From: Dehalococcoidia bacterium
Lineage (GTDB): Bacteria; Chloroflexota; Dehalococcoidia; Lucifugimonadales; Lucifugimonadaceae
Length of the DNA: 64,000 bases
Assembly (NCBI GenBank): GCA_028285005.1
Contig: JANQQP010000007.1
Coordinates: 62,001-126,000 of the forward strand
Reading direction: 5' to 3'
Positions 1-8,061 of the stretch are shown one piece after another. A program made the translations under genes and the position numbers. The notes beneath the pieces were generated by a model. That model made no database searches. It was given only the letters and a program-made list of their open reading frames with translations, and was not told where the DNA came from. Each line of letters starts with the position of its first letter. Within the stretch, counting starts at the first letter, position 1.

Positions 1-33
1 GAGAACAAGCCGCCATCCAGAGCCTGTCGCAGG
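1..33. repeat. Fragment of interspersed repeat (module D)
   Basis: The first 33 bases match, with a few substitutions, the end of the repeat cluster near 38437-38469 (GAGAACAAGC, then GCCATCC, GAGC, TGTCG, AGG in the same order). This is probably the edge of another interspersed repeat cluster cut by the window boundary. It lies just beyond the 3' end of the lipoprotein gene at 44-811. Confidence 0.55.
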
Positions 34-43
34 ATCGCCCGTC

Positions 44-811
44 CTACTCGCTCTTCGCTGCCTCTACTAGCGCCCGTACCAGTTCCTCAAGGTCGGCCTC
101 AGTATTGGCGGTGGCGCTAAACGCCCAGTTTTCGCCTGTTCGGGCCCAGAGCATTGTGTGCTTGTCCGGGGTCTGCGGCGGCACGAACTTCAGCCACGTG
201 AGCGTGCCGTCGGTGCCGCCGAGCCGGCTGTCGGGCGGGACGTCGTTGTCGACAAAGATCAGCATCGTGCCGATCATCACCGCAGGCGACGTGTTCTCGG
301 GCAGCCCACTGAACTCTGGTGCAATGCTCACGGCATCAGCATCGCCGTCTTCGAAACTCACCTCAACCTGCATCTCATCGCCACGTGTCACGCCGTTTCC
401 TCGAAAGTCGGCCCGCTCGTACAGCGCCAGGATGCCTTCATGCGTGTCAGGGAACTTTGTTGAATCGAGGCCGAATGGCGCGGCGGCTCCGGGAAGTCCA
501 TCCACCACTGCGCCGCCAGCCGATGACAGGATCTCCATGCCGCTGGGATCACACTGCTGGAACGGGTCGCTCGAGAACGGATGTCTGACGTAAAGCTCGA
601 GGTTCTGTTCTAACTCGCCATCAGTGAAAGTGGCCGTAAGGCAGTTACGGAGCCGTTCTGAGGCGGTGTCGAGCAGACCTTCAGATGTCGCCAGCTCAGC
701 GACCGGTGGAAGCGGCGACGGTGTGCCGGCCGGTGAAGCACCGGCAGAGCAGGCAACCACGACAACCGCAGTCGCGATGATTAGGAGCGGAATGGGAGAT
801 CGGAGCATCAT
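44..811 (-). CDS. Putative lipoprotein of unknown function
   Basis: This is a 255-residue protein of unrecognised family. Residues 1-20 form a hydrophobic signal peptide ending in a lipobox-like VVAC, so Cys21 is the likely lipidation site. A short Pro/Ser/Thr linker follows, then a mostly soluble domain with several acidic segments. The protein should be anchored on the outer face of the cytoplasmic membrane. ATG codons at 811 and 808 are both possible starts, and neither has a clear Shine-Dalgarno. It diverges from the RraA-family gene. No motif identifies a catalytic role. Confidence 0.7.
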   Translation of the reverse strand: MMLRSPIPLLIIATAVVVVACSAGASPAGTPSPLPPVAELATSEGLLDTASERLRNCLTATFTDGELEQNLELYVRHPFSSDPFQQCDPSGMEILSSAGGAVVDGLPGAAAPFGLDSTKFPDTHEGILALYERADFRGNGVTRGDEMQVEVSFEDGDADAVSIAPEFSGLPENTSPAVMIGTMLIFVDNDVPPDSRLGGTDGTLTWLKFVPPQTPDKHTMLWARTGENWAFSATANTEADLEELVRALVEAAKSE

Positions 812-924
812 GTAGTTCGTGGTGGTCGGCGGCCTGGCCTGGGTTGCTCATCACTTTTCGCCGGTGGGCGGTGTTGGCCGTTGCGAGAATTCTGACACCG
901 GAACGAACCGGCACCGCAGCCGGG

Positions 925-1719
925 ATGCATGCATCGAAGGTGTGGGAATGTCCGCGCCTTTTCGATGCCTTTCGCCGAGGGGAGTTGCAGTTGCTTTCTT
1001 TCGAGAAGTTGAAGCAGATGGCGTTCGAATGCACTTCGGCGTCGATAGCGGACGTCTACGACCCTCCGCACAGGATGCACATGCAGGGTGTGAGCCAGCA
1101 GGGCTCCAGGCGTGTGTTCGGGCAGGCCGTGACGCTCCGTTCGCTGCCGCAGCGGGCCGATCTGATGTCCGATCTCGGCGAGCAGGCGGGCAACAGGAAC
1201 TCGAACTGGCCTTTCGAACAAGCTCTCGGACTGACTGGACCGGGCAAAGTTCTTGTGATTGATGCTTCCGGATACGCCGAGGCTGCCGTCGGTGGCGATG
1301 TGAAGTTCACTGGCCTGGAGGCAAATGGCGCAGAAGGAGTGGTGACCGACGGCTCACTGCGCGACCAGGAGGGCTTCATGGAGTTCAACTTCGCATGTTT
1401 TGCTGCTGGTTGGACTCCGCAGTCGGGCACTGCCAGGCACCTGATTGGCGCGGACCTGAATGTGCCGGTCTCATGTGGACGAGTACTGGTGAGGCCGGAT
1501 GACTATGTGTTCGGCGATGCGACTGGAGTTGTGGTGGTGCCGGAAGCTGAGATCGAGACGGTGCTGCAGCGAGCCGTGCTGAAAGAGCGCCTGAACAGCT
1601 ATGTAAAGCGTCGGATCATGGAGGATGGCGTGAATCCGGGTGAGTATTACCCTGCGCCGCCAGAGATACGGCGAGCGTTCGCCGAGGAGCAGGGTGTCGC
1701 GGTTGAGGATGTGCCGTAG
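925..1719 (+). CDS. RraA-family protein (HMG/CHA aldolase-like)
   Basis: The protein (264 residues from this start) has the RraA / 4-hydroxy-4-methyl-2-oxoglutarate aldolase fold signature: a PGKVLVIDASG segment followed by GAEGVVTDGSLRD. In this family the G-x-x-G loop and the Arg-Asp pair bind pyruvate and a divalent metal. The family includes aldolases, oxaloacetate decarboxylases and the RNase E inhibitor RraA; a catabolic aldolase or decarboxylase role is more likely here. The reading frame is open from 844, but the segment before residue 28 looks unlike the family, so ATG 925 was chosen; a start near 1018 is also conceivable. Its stop lies 2 bp from that of the convergent histidine kinase gene. 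Confidence 0.75.
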   Translation: MHASKVWECPRLFDAFRRGELQLLSFEKLKQMAFECTSASIADVYDPPHRMHMQGVSQQGSRRVFGQAVTLRSLPQRADLMSDLGEQAGNRNSNWPFEQALGLTGPGKVLVIDASGYAEAAVGGDVKFTGLEANGAEGVVTDGSLRDQEGFMEFNFACFAAGWTPQSGTARHLIGADLNVPVSCGRVLVRPDDYVFGDATGVVVVPEAEIETVLQRAVLKERLNSYVKRRIMEDGVNPGEYYPAPPEIRRAFAEEQGVAVEDVP

Positions 1720-1721
1720 TT

Positions 1722-2972
1722 CTAGACCGCAGCAGCCGTCTTCGGCAGAGCGAAGGTGAAGCTGGCGCCTTTGCCCTGTTCGGATGTTGCCCTGATCCAG
1801 CCGCCGTGTAGCTGGATGATGCCGTGAGCGATGGCGAGACCTAGGCCGCTGCTTGGCAGGCCGTCCATCTCCCTTGTTCGAGAGCCATCTGCTCGGAAGA
1901 AGCGACTCCAGACCTTTGGCAGGTCTTCTGCGGCGATGCCGGAGCCCGTGTCCGTGACCTCCACTCGTACTTCGTGACCGTCATCTCGTGCGACCACGGT
2001 CACCGAGCCATCCGGTGGCGTGTGCCTGATGGCGTTCTGCAACAGATTGACGAGCACTCGCCTGATGCGCAGGCCGTCGATCACCACTCGCTCCATCTCC
2101 CGCTCAACATCGACCGACAGCTTCAGACCCTTCTGGCGGGCCGATGCTGCGAATCCGTTTACGGTCTCCAGCACCAGGTCCTGCAGCGGCGTCTGCGTGC
2201 GTTCCAGCGTCAGGGCGCCAGCATCGATCAGCGACAGTTCGAAGAGGTCATTGACGAGGTCGGACAGGATGTTGATCTCTTTCAGCGACCGCTTGATGTA
2301 TTCGGCCTGGTCCGCCGGGTCGTCAACAACCCGGTCATTGATCGCCTCCAACATGGCGCGTGCAGAAGCGAGAGGTGTTCGGAGGTCGTGTGAGATGGCC
2401 GCGGTCAGCTCCTTGCGGCTCTCTTCCAACTGCCGCTGCCGCTCGATCGCCTCCTCAAGGTTCGCCGCCATATCGTTGAAGGATTTCGAGACGCTGCCGA
2501 TCTCATCTGCGGACTCCACCGGAACTCGGGCCGAGAGCTGCCCGGACGAGAGTTTTTCGACGCCTGTCGAGAGCGTTTCGAGCGAGCGCGATAGCCGGCT
2601 GGCGAGCCGAAGAGCAACGTAGAGCGATATGCCACCTGCGAAGGCGAGAAAAGCGATCAGCAGAGGCAAGTCGTGATCGTAGTTGACGAACATGAGCGCC
2701 GATAGGCCGATGACGTTGATGAAGCCGATAGCGAGCGCGAATGCGGATGCGACGACCATCTTCTGTCGCAGCCTGAGTGCGCCGGAGACGATACGGTTGC
2801 GCAGGAGCAGCTCGGTGGCGATCAGCGAGACGAGACCGCCGAGGATGAGATAGAGGGCGAGGTCGCGCACATCCGAACCGCTCGGATTGATGAGCAGATA
2901 GGTCAGAAGCAGCCCTGCGCCCACGCTTGCGATGAGCACTATGCCGTCCATCTTGACTGGCAGCCTCTTCAT
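1722..2972 (-). CDS. Sensor histidine kinase (HAMP-HisKA-HATPase)
   Basis: This 416-residue membrane kinase has about four N-terminal hydrophobic segments (roughly residues 10-120), a HAMP linker, a HisKA domain with phospho-acceptor His195 in SHDLRTPL, and an HATPase domain with the N box (LLQNAIRHT), G1 (DTGSGI) and G2 (GLGLAIAHG). It should autophosphorylate and pass phosphate to the response regulator encoded just upstream. The two genes overlap by 4 bp (ATGA at 2969-2972), so they are translationally coupled. There is almost no extracytoplasmic loop, so it probably senses a signal in or near the membrane. Its signal cannot be told from sequence. Confidence 0.93.
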   Translation of the reverse strand: MKRLPVKMDGIVLIASVGAGLLLTYLLINPSGSDVRDLALYLILGGLVSLIATELLLRNRIVSGALRLRQKMVVASAFALAIGFINVIGLSALMFVNYDHDLPLLIAFLAFAGGISLYVALRLASRLSRSLETLSTGVEKLSSGQLSARVPVESADEIGSVSKSFNDMAANLEEAIERQRQLEESRKELTAAISHDLRTPLASARAMLEAINDRVVDDPADQAEYIKRSLKEINILSDLVNDLFELSLIDAGALTLERTQTPLQDLVLETVNGFAASARQKGLKLSVDVEREMERVVIDGLRIRRVLVNLLQNAIRHTPPDGSVTVVARDDGHEVRVEVTDTGSGIAAEDLPKVWSRFFRADGSRTREMDGLPSSGLGLAIAHGIIQLHGGWIRATSEQGKGASFTFALPKTAAAV

Positions 2973-3676
2973 GCGGTCTCCTCTTGCTCCATGTCGAACC
3001 GGTAGCCGGTGCCCCAGACGGTCTTGATGTGTACCGGCCGGTCAGGGTCCTTCTCGACCTTAGACCTGATGCGCCGGACGTGGACGGTCACCGTGCTGGT
3101 GTCGCCCGGCACTGCGTAGCCCCAGACCCTTTCGAGCAGGCTCTCCCGGCTGTAGACGGTCCCGGGATGACTGGCAAGGAAGTGCAGAAGGTCGAACTCC
3201 TTCTGCGTGAGCGTGACCGGCTTCTCTTCGAGTGTGACCTCTCGCTTCTGTGGCGATATGCGCAGGTCGCCGACCTTGATCGGCGGCGCGCCGGGGTCGA
3301 CGATGCCGTCTGAGCGCCGGAGCACAGCGTGAACTCTAGCAACCAGCTCGGCGGGGCTGAACGGCTTGGCCATATAGTCGTCAGCGCCGAGCCCCAGACC
3401 AAGGACAATGTCGCTTTCCTGCCCCCGTGCAGTCAGCATGATGATGGGCGTCTGATCGCCGGCTTCTCGCATCTTGCGGGCCACTGTCAGGCCGTCGACG
3501 TGCGGGAGCATGATGTCGAGGATGACGAGATCCGCGCCGTTCGACTGGATCATCTCGAGCGCGGTGCGGCCATCGTTCGCTGAGTCGGTCTCGAAGCCCT
3601 CACGCACGAGGTAGCGTTCGACGACCTCTGCGACGTTCTTCTCGTCTTCGACTACGAGGACTCGTGGTGTTGCCAT
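2969..3676 (-). CDS. OmpR/PhoB-type response regulator
   Basis: The 235-residue regulator has a receiver domain (residues 5-120; acidic pocket VVEDE, phospho-acceptor Asp54 in LVILDIMLP, conserved Lys in MAKPFSP) and a C-terminal winged-helix DNA-binding domain ending in VHVRRIRSKVE and GTGYRFD. It is the cognate partner of the downstream kinase. The frame is open up to 3778, but ATG 3676 starts directly at the receiver domain (MATPRVLVVED) and has an AGGA Shine-Dalgarno about 8 bases upstream, so the longer form was rejected. Confidence 0.95.
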   Translation of the reverse strand: MATPRVLVVEDEKNVAEVVERYLVREGFETDSANDGRTALEMIQSNGADLVILDIMLPHVDGLTVARKMREAGDQTPIIMLTARGQESDIVLGLGLGADDYMAKPFSPAELVARVHAVLRRSDGIVDPGAPPIKVGDLRISPQKREVTLEEKPVTLTQKEFDLLHFLASHPGTVYSRESLLERVWGYAVPGDTSTVTVHVRRIRSKVEKDPDRPVHIKTVWGTGYRFDMEQEETA

Positions 3677-3819
3677 GTGTCTGTTCCTGCTCACGTGAAC
3701 TTGATACGAACGCGGGAGCGGAGCCGGTGTCTTGTGGGTGAGTATTTCAGAATGTGACATTTGAATAGTAGCGGCCACGCCCGGTGGTGCATCGGGCGTG
3801 GCCGCGAGTCATTTCGTTT

Positions 3820-3930
3820 CTCCCTCCCAACTTGGGAGGGAGTTAGAGGGTGGGTCGGTCGCATCTTCTGCAAGCTGCTGAGTCAGGGAACAACCCACCC
3901 CCTGACCCCCTCCCTGACAGGGAGGGGGAT
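3820..3930. repeat. Palindromic repeat pair (module C, inverted)
   Basis: Two copies of the GC-rich module C lie head to head. The arm at 3820-3855 (CTCCCTCCCAACTTGGGAGGG, then TTAGAGGGTGGGT) is the inverse of the arm at 3890-3930 (CAACCCACC, then TCCCTGACAGGGAGGG). Each arm holds its own small palindrome. The whole 110-bp unit could fold into a cruciform or RNA hairpin. A similar unit is at 6870-6978, and single arms are at 38398-38441 and 40573-40613. Confidence 0.75.
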
Positions 3931-3950
3931 TAAGCAGCCGTCCCTTCTCC

Positions 3951-4016
3951 AAGCTCAGAATCTCCCGCTAAACCGTGCATTTGCGGTCAGATCCCTCCGC
4001 GTCGGTCGGGATGACA
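3951..4016 (-). repeat. Interspersed repeat module A (MITE-like)
   Basis: This is a copy, in reverse orientation, of the roughly 66-80 bp module with core GGAGGGATCTGACCG. It has one end like CTGTCATCCCGACC and the other like TCTGAG or CAGAATGACAG. Other copies are at 6783-6862, 7864-7943, 38213-38290 and 40370-40447. The ends CTGTCAT and ATGACAG are inverted repeats of each other in the complete copies, as in small non-autonomous mobile elements. This copy has lost the ATGACAG end. Confidence 0.65.
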
Positions 4017-4046
4017 GAACTGCGCTCTCAACTCCGATCTACTTCT

Positions 4047-4781
4047 TTAGTCGTCGTCGCCTCCGCTGTTCAGGCGGCGGATGGTGATCTTGGCGACCGG
4101 GTTCCGCCAGTCGTGCTGCGCAGGGTCGAGGTCGGCGATTCCGTGGATGCCGTTCGAGACGTACACGTAGCCCTCAGCGCCCGCCGTGTCCCTCACGCCA
4201 CCGTTGCCGCAGGGCGGTCCGGGGATGTAGTCACAGTCCTCGTTGTTGGCCTCACTGCCAGCATCGAGTCCGGGCGGGAAGTGGCTTCGCTGCCTGCCGG
4301 GGAGCGCCACACCGTTCAGAGCCACGAATGTGTCGTTCGTCGTGACCAGCATCGCCGCCAGTGATAGCTCCTTCGAGCGCCTGTTGGTGCTGATCACGGT
4401 CGAGGCGGTCTCGCCAGGAAGGATCGGGCCGTTCACACCGGTAATCACCTCGACGTCTGCAACCTTCGAATCGCCCTCAAGCATGTTGATGAACGGGTCC
4501 AGCACGGCGTCCTCTGCGATCTGCGCAAGCTCGTCGCTCGCTGGTGATCCGAGGGCGTAGATGGGCGTTAGCGAGCCGCGGTGGGTCGCCACAACTGCCG
4601 GCGAGATGATCTGGCCCTTCGTGATGTTGGTGATGGACACCTCGTAGCGCTTGGCGCCGCGGTCATCGTCATCATCGTCGCCTGCCGCGACGCCTGTGTA
4701 GAAGAGGCTTGCCGTGATCGCTGCTGCTGCAACAGCGAGCAACAGCAGGATGTTCCTGCGCCTCGCGAGCTGAATGGACAC
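4047..4781 (-). CDS. Secreted spondin-domain protein
   Basis: The 244-residue protein has an N-terminal signal or membrane segment (about residues 10-30), a run of Asp (about residues 34-40), then a spondin_N-type domain. Typical elements are YEVSITNITKGQIISPAVVATH, LLxPGE-like PILPGETAS, and AAMLVTTNDTFVALNGV, which forms the conserved core. Bacterial spondin-domain proteins are secreted or envelope proteins of poorly known function. Translation starts at GTG 4781, with AGGAG six bases upstream. The C-terminus ends in GGDDD. It is a single gene, transcribed the same way as the YihY-like gene upstream, with a 175-bp gap. Confidence 0.8.
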   Translation of the reverse strand: MSIQLARRRNILLLLAVAAAAITASLFYTGVAAGDDDDDDRGAKRYEVSITNITKGQIISPAVVATHRGSLTPIYALGSPASDELAQIAEDAVLDPFINMLEGDSKVADVEVITGVNGPILPGETASTVISTNRRSKELSLAAMLVTTNDTFVALNGVALPGRQRSHFPPGLDAGSEANNEDCDYIPGPPCGNGGVRDTAGAEGYVYVSNGIHGIADLDPAQHDWRNPVAKITIRRLNSGGDDD

Positions 4782-4957
4782 TACTCACTCCTGATGTTCC
4801 CTGTTATCGGGACTTGTGTTCGACCAGAAACGTGACACCGGAGCGGCGGCCGTGCTCCCTGGCCGTCCGTTTGGTCACAGGTAGGACTGGGTCAGGCTAG
4901 GTCGAAAAGCCCGGAGCGAATGGTCGAATCCTTACGATTCGCTTACAGAGAGGAGCG

Positions 4958-5872
4958 TCAGGCCGCTATGTCCACGCCGGAACTGTCCATCTCCCGGCGA
5001 ACAGCGACGATCTCGGCGCCAACGAGAACAACGAACGCAGAGACGTACGACCAGACGAGGAGTATCACCAGCAGAGTCATGCTGCCGTAGATCTCGAATG
5101 AGGCGAAGCGGTTGAGGTAGACGACGAAGCCCACTTTGGCCAGTTCGAAGAGAGTGGCTGCGATCAACGCGGCGGGCAACACGTTGCGCCAGCTTGTGCG
5201 GGTGTTTGGCAGCAGCTTGTAGACCATCGAGAAGGTGGTGAACGTGACGAGGAACGGCAGCAGGTGGGCGAAGGCCTGCACCCAGCCCTGAGAGCCGATC
5301 ACCGGGACATCGAACTGCGAAACGGACTCAATCGCGGCCGAGCCGAATAGCGAAGCGGCGAACGCAGCGATGATGCCGAGGCCGACCAGGATGGTGAGCG
5401 GTCGCTCCTTGTAGAACGGCAAATGCCGTTCGAGACCGAAAGCCCGGTTGATCGCCCGAGTGAGCGCAGAGAGCATTGCTGTGCCGCTCCAGAGAAGCGC
5501 AACGAAGCCGACCAGTCCCAGCAGGCTTGCCTCGGTTCCGCTCTGTCGTGAGATCTGATCGACAAAGCCGACCGAGTCCGGCAAATAGGCGGAGAAGAAG
5601 TTTTCGAGGTTGGCGCGTGCGGTAGCCGAGTCGGCGAAGAGCGTGAGTATCCCGAGCAGGAGCAGAGTGAGAGGGAACAGCGAGAGCACCGCGTAGTAGG
5701 CGACCCCGGCCGACATCAGCGTGACATCGTCTCGCTTGATGTGCCGCACAGTCTCGGCCGCGGTCCTCACGAACGGGCTGCGTATGTAGCCGACGCGGTC
5801 TTCCTCTCTCGCGAAGAGGATGTACTTCAATGCGCTGTAGCGGTGGCTTAGCGCAGCGGTTAATCGCATCAT
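4958..5872 (-). CDS. YihY/BrkB-family membrane protein
   Basis: This integral membrane protein (about 304 residues) has six hydrophobic segments and the family signature SAGVAYYAVLSLFPLTLLLLG near the N-terminus, followed by a LLWSGTAMLSALTRAINRAFG segment. YihY/BrkB proteins were once called ribonuclease BN; that is now considered wrong, and their transport or envelope role is unresolved. Start codons at 5872 and 5869 are both plausible; a longer open frame to 5959 has unlikely N-terminal sequence and would run into the region needed for the divergent PhzF promoter. Confidence 0.88.
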   Translation of the reverse strand: MMRLTAALSHRYSALKYILFAREEDRVGYIRSPFVRTAAETVRHIKRDDVTLMSAGVAYYAVLSLFPLTLLLLGILTLFADSATARANLENFFSAYLPDSVGFVDQISRQSGTEASLLGLVGFVALLWSGTAMLSALTRAINRAFGLERHLPFYKERPLTILVGLGIIAAFAASLFGSAAIESVSQFDVPVIGSQGWVQAFAHLLPFLVTFTTFSMVYKLLPNTRTSWRNVLPAALIAATLFELAKVGFVVYLNRFASFEIYGSMTLLVILLVWSYVSAFVVLVGAEIVAVRREMDSSGVDIAA

Positions 5873-5964
5873 GCATCTCGATGGCGGGCGTTCGGCGGAG
5901 CCTGAATGGCCTGCTGTGGACCTCCGCCGGTACAGTAGGCGTCTTTCTGGAGAATACACCGGCG

Positions 5965-6765
5965 ATGAAGATTCCCATCTACCAGGTGAGTGCCTTTGCT
6001 AACGAGCGGTTCACAGGCAACCCAGCGGCAGTCTGTCCGCTTGAGAAGTGGCTGCCGGACGAGGTGATGCCGGGCGTCGCTGCGGAGAACAACCTGTCGG
6101 AGACGGCGTTCTTCGTTGAACGAGATGACGGAGCGTTCGACCTACGCTGGTTCACACCAACGGTGGAGGTCGATCTGTGTGGCCATGCGACGCTGGCGTC
6201 CGGCCACATTGTGCTGAACGTGCTGAGAAGAGACGCCGATCGCGTTGCATTCCACACGAGGAGCGGAGAGCTGAGTGTTGAGCGGCAGGGTGAGCTGCTG
6301 GCGCTCGACATTCCTGCTACTCGGCCACTTGAGAGCGATGACGCCGAATTGTTCGAAAGTGTGACAGGACTATTACGCACGCGGCCTGCGTATTTGCTGG
6401 ACGCCGGATTGCCGGTGGTGGTGATGGAGAGCGCGGAGCAGGTTGCGGGATTGGAGCTTGATTTCGGCCGCATGCTGGCTGCCGGTGTGAAGTGGCTGAG
6501 CGTGACCGCTCCGGCGTCGGACAGTGAGACCGATTTCGTAAGCAGGTATTTTGCCCCCGGTTCCGGCATTGACGAGGACCCGGTCACCGGTTCAGCGCAC
6601 GGATGGCTCACGCCTTACTGGTCGGAGCGGCTGGGTAAGCGGTCGCTAGCGGCGCGACAGGTTTCTCACCGTGGTGGCTGGTTGTGGTGCGAGGACCGAG
6701 GAGAGCGCGTGATCGTGGCGGGCAGGGTGCTGGACTACCTGGTGGGCGAGATTGAGGTGGGGTGA
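5965..6765 (+). CDS. PhzF-family isomerase/epimerase
   Basis: The 266-residue protein carries the PhzF signatures: FTGNPAAVC near the N-terminus, NLSETAFF with the catalytic Glu, DLCGHATLA, and DEDPVTGSAHG near the C-terminus. Members have a diaminopimelate-epimerase-like two-domain fold and catalyse isomerisation through proton transfer by that Glu. Outside phenazine producers the substrate is usually unknown, and no other phenazine gene is here. ATG 5965 was chosen because the conserved sequence begins at once (MKIPIYQVSAF) and GGAG lies about 12 bases upstream; the frame is open from 5830 without family similarity. Confidence 0.9.
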   Translation: MKIPIYQVSAFANERFTGNPAAVCPLEKWLPDEVMPGVAAENNLSETAFFVERDDGAFDLRWFTPTVEVDLCGHATLASGHIVLNVLRRDADRVAFHTRSGELSVERQGELLALDIPATRPLESDDAELFESVTGLLRTRPAYLLDAGLPVVVMESAEQVAGLELDFGRMLAAGVKWLSVTAPASDSETDFVSRYFAPGSGIDEDPVTGSAHGWLTPYWSERLGKRSLAARQVSHRGGWLWCEDRGERVIVAGRVLDYLVGEIEVG

Positions 6766-6782
6766 GTTAAGTCGCCTCAATC

Positions 6783-6862
6783 TGTCATCCCGACCGCAGC
6801 GGAGGGATCTGACCGTCCACGGGCGGTTAGTGGAAGATTATGAATCAAGTCCAGAATGACAG
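6783..6862 (+). repeat. Interspersed repeat module A (MITE-like)
   Basis: This near-complete copy begins TGTCATCCCGACC, has the core GGAGGGATCTGACCG, and ends CAGAATGACAG. With the preceding C, its two ends are inverted repeats (CTGTCAT and ATGACAG). It lies just after the PhzF gene. The middle differs from other copies, which suggests that the ends and the GGAGGGATCTGAC core are the conserved parts. Confidence 0.75.
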
Positions 6863-6869
6863 GCCTATT

Positions 6870-6978
6870 CCCCCTACCTGACAGGGAGGGGGACAGGGGG
6901 TGGGTCGTTCTTTGACTCAGCAAGTCATCGTCTTAGCGACCAACCCACCCTCTAACTCCCTCCCAAGCTGGGAGGGGG
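6870..6978. repeat. Palindromic repeat pair (module C, inverted)
   Basis: Arms at 6870-6906 (CTACCTGACAGGGAGGGGG, then GGGGTGGGTCG) and 6941-6978 (CAACCCACCCTCTAACTCCC, then AAGCTGGGAGGGGG) are inverted copies of module C around a loop of about 35 bases that contains GACTCAGCAAGTCATCG. The layout matches 3820-3930. It sits between the convergent PhzF and LiaF-like genes, so it may also act as a bidirectional terminator structure. Confidence 0.7.
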
Positions 6979-6984
6979 AAGTGA

Positions 6985-7135
6985 GCCGCCATCCTGAGCA
7001 TGTCGAAGCGTGCCTCGGGGCCGCGAGTGGTCGGCCTTTAGCCGACATCACCCTCTCCCTTGGTCCCTCTCCCATCGAGGGAGAGGGCAGTAGACCAGTG
7101 ACCCTCACCCGCTTGCGGGAGAGGAGCAGGCCCGC
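6985..7135. repeat. Interspersed repeat modules D and E
   Basis: Module D (GCCATCCTGAGCATGTCGAAG) lies at about 6987-7008. Module E follows at 7028-7086 (GGTCGGCCTTTAGCCGACATC, then CCCTCTCCC and GAGGGAGAGGG), with a trailing ACCCTCACCCGCTTGCGGGAGAGG. Module E recurs almost unchanged at 40244-40303. No protein-coding sequence is evident between 6766 and 7141; the whole gap is repeat-derived. Confidence 0.7.
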
Positions 7136-7141
7136 GGCCGC

Positions 7142-7768
7142 TCAGTTCCTGAGGCTCAGGCCTCCGAACGTGGCTGAGCCTTTGATTGTTAGCTTCGGTG
7201 CGTCCTGATCGCTGGAGCCGGAGTTCTTGCGCTCGTCTGAGACCCCGCCCACTGTGGCCGATATGTCGCTCTCTACGTTCCATCCTTCTGGAACCCGGAT
7301 ATCGACACCGCCGACGAACATCTTCAGGTTCAGAGCCGCCGCACCATCAGCCAGGTTGGCCTCGCGCAAGTCCAGCTGAACGCCTCCAAAGTTTGTGTTG
7401 ATGTTGCCGCCCCTAAAGTTCTGCGACGTGATCTTGCGGGCAATGCCGTTAAACGAGGATGAGATGTCGATCTCGTCATCGGTCAGCGTCTGGGACCTGC
7501 CGTCCGTCTCGCCAGAATCCGCGTCGCCAGAGCCTCGTCTCATCTCGGCGCCAAACGGACCTTTGAAGGTAAAGCTTCTGCCACCGCCGCCCTTCGGGCC
7601 GGACCTGCGAGCGACCGGGAAGATGACGAGCCAGAGCCCGATTGTCGCGAGCATGGCCTTCGGATAGCCGACTGTGGCGACCCCGACGTCCGGACTGACC
7701 ATGCCCCAGAAGATCATGAGCAGCCAGGCAGAGAAGAAGAATGTTGGGATTAGCAGCGGAAATGGCAT
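7142..7768 (-). CDS. LiaF-like membrane protein with C-terminal beta domain
   Basis: The 208-residue protein has two N-terminal transmembrane segments (about residues 3-25 and 37-52), a Gly-rich and charged linker, and a C-terminal beta-rich domain (about residues 95-208) with the pattern GGNINTNFGGVQLDLREA then LNLKMFVGGVDIRVPEGWNV. This pattern is characteristic of the LiaF/YvqF C-terminal domain, which in Firmicutes modulates the response to envelope stress. No LiaRS pair is adjacent, so only an envelope-associated role is inferred. It starts at ATG 7768 with GGAGGG upstream. Confidence 0.75.
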   Translation of the reverse strand: MPFPLLIPTFFFSAWLLMIFWGMVSPDVGVATVGYPKAMLATIGLWLVIFPVARRSGPKGGGGRSFTFKGPFGAEMRRGSGDADSGETDGRSQTLTDDEIDISSSFNGIARKITSQNFRGGNINTNFGGVQLDLREANLADGAAALNLKMFVGGVDIRVPEGWNVESDISATVGGVSDERKNSGSSDQDAPKLTIKGSATFGGLSLRN

Positions 7769-7863
7769 CGTAGAGTCCCTCCGTTCGGGGACGTTTCAGT
7801 TTGCGACCGGCGCGGCAATTCTTGCACGGTTCAACCGATGGCTGCCAGCAGAGTGGGAGAAGC

Positions 7864-7943
7864 TTGTCATCTCGACCATCGCGGAGGGATCTGAACGTTG
7901 GTCCCACTCCAACGAGAGATCCTGGATCAAGTTCAGAATGACG
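7864..7943 (+). repeat. Interspersed repeat module A (MITE-like)
   Basis: This copy of module A starts near TTGTCATCTCGACC, has GGAGGGATCTGA, then CACTCCAACGAGAGAT, and ends TCAAGTTCAGAATGAC. The inner part is close to the copies at 38213 and 40370. The end has decayed (ACGAG instead of ACAG). It lies between the operon terminator and the LiaF-like gene. Confidence 0.7.
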
Positions 7944-7990
7944 AGTCAATCTTCTCTCCCAGTTGCGGGCGAGAGACAAACGGAAGCTCG

Positions 7991-8028
7991 CGAAAAGGCC
8001 CGGAGCAATTCTGCTCCGGGCCTTTTCG
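7991..8028 (-). terminator. Rho-independent terminator of the ArsR-SRPBCC-DinB operon
   Basis: A perfect 17-bp stem (7991-8007 with 8012-8028) closes a 4-base loop. The stem is GC-rich at its core (GGCCCGGAGCA) and A/T at its base, so each strand reads a stem followed by TTTT. It lies 34 bp past the last gene of the leftward operon (8062-8631), the usual place for its terminator, and could stop transcription in both directions. Confidence 0.8.
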
Positions 8029-8061
8029 AAACCTCTCGGTTAGGTTAATGCTCCATCCGAA

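Noticed and set aside
4958..5872. Ribonuclease BN
   Set aside because: The YihY/BrkB family was historically misnamed RNase BN. The protein is a multi-pass membrane protein without nuclease motifs.
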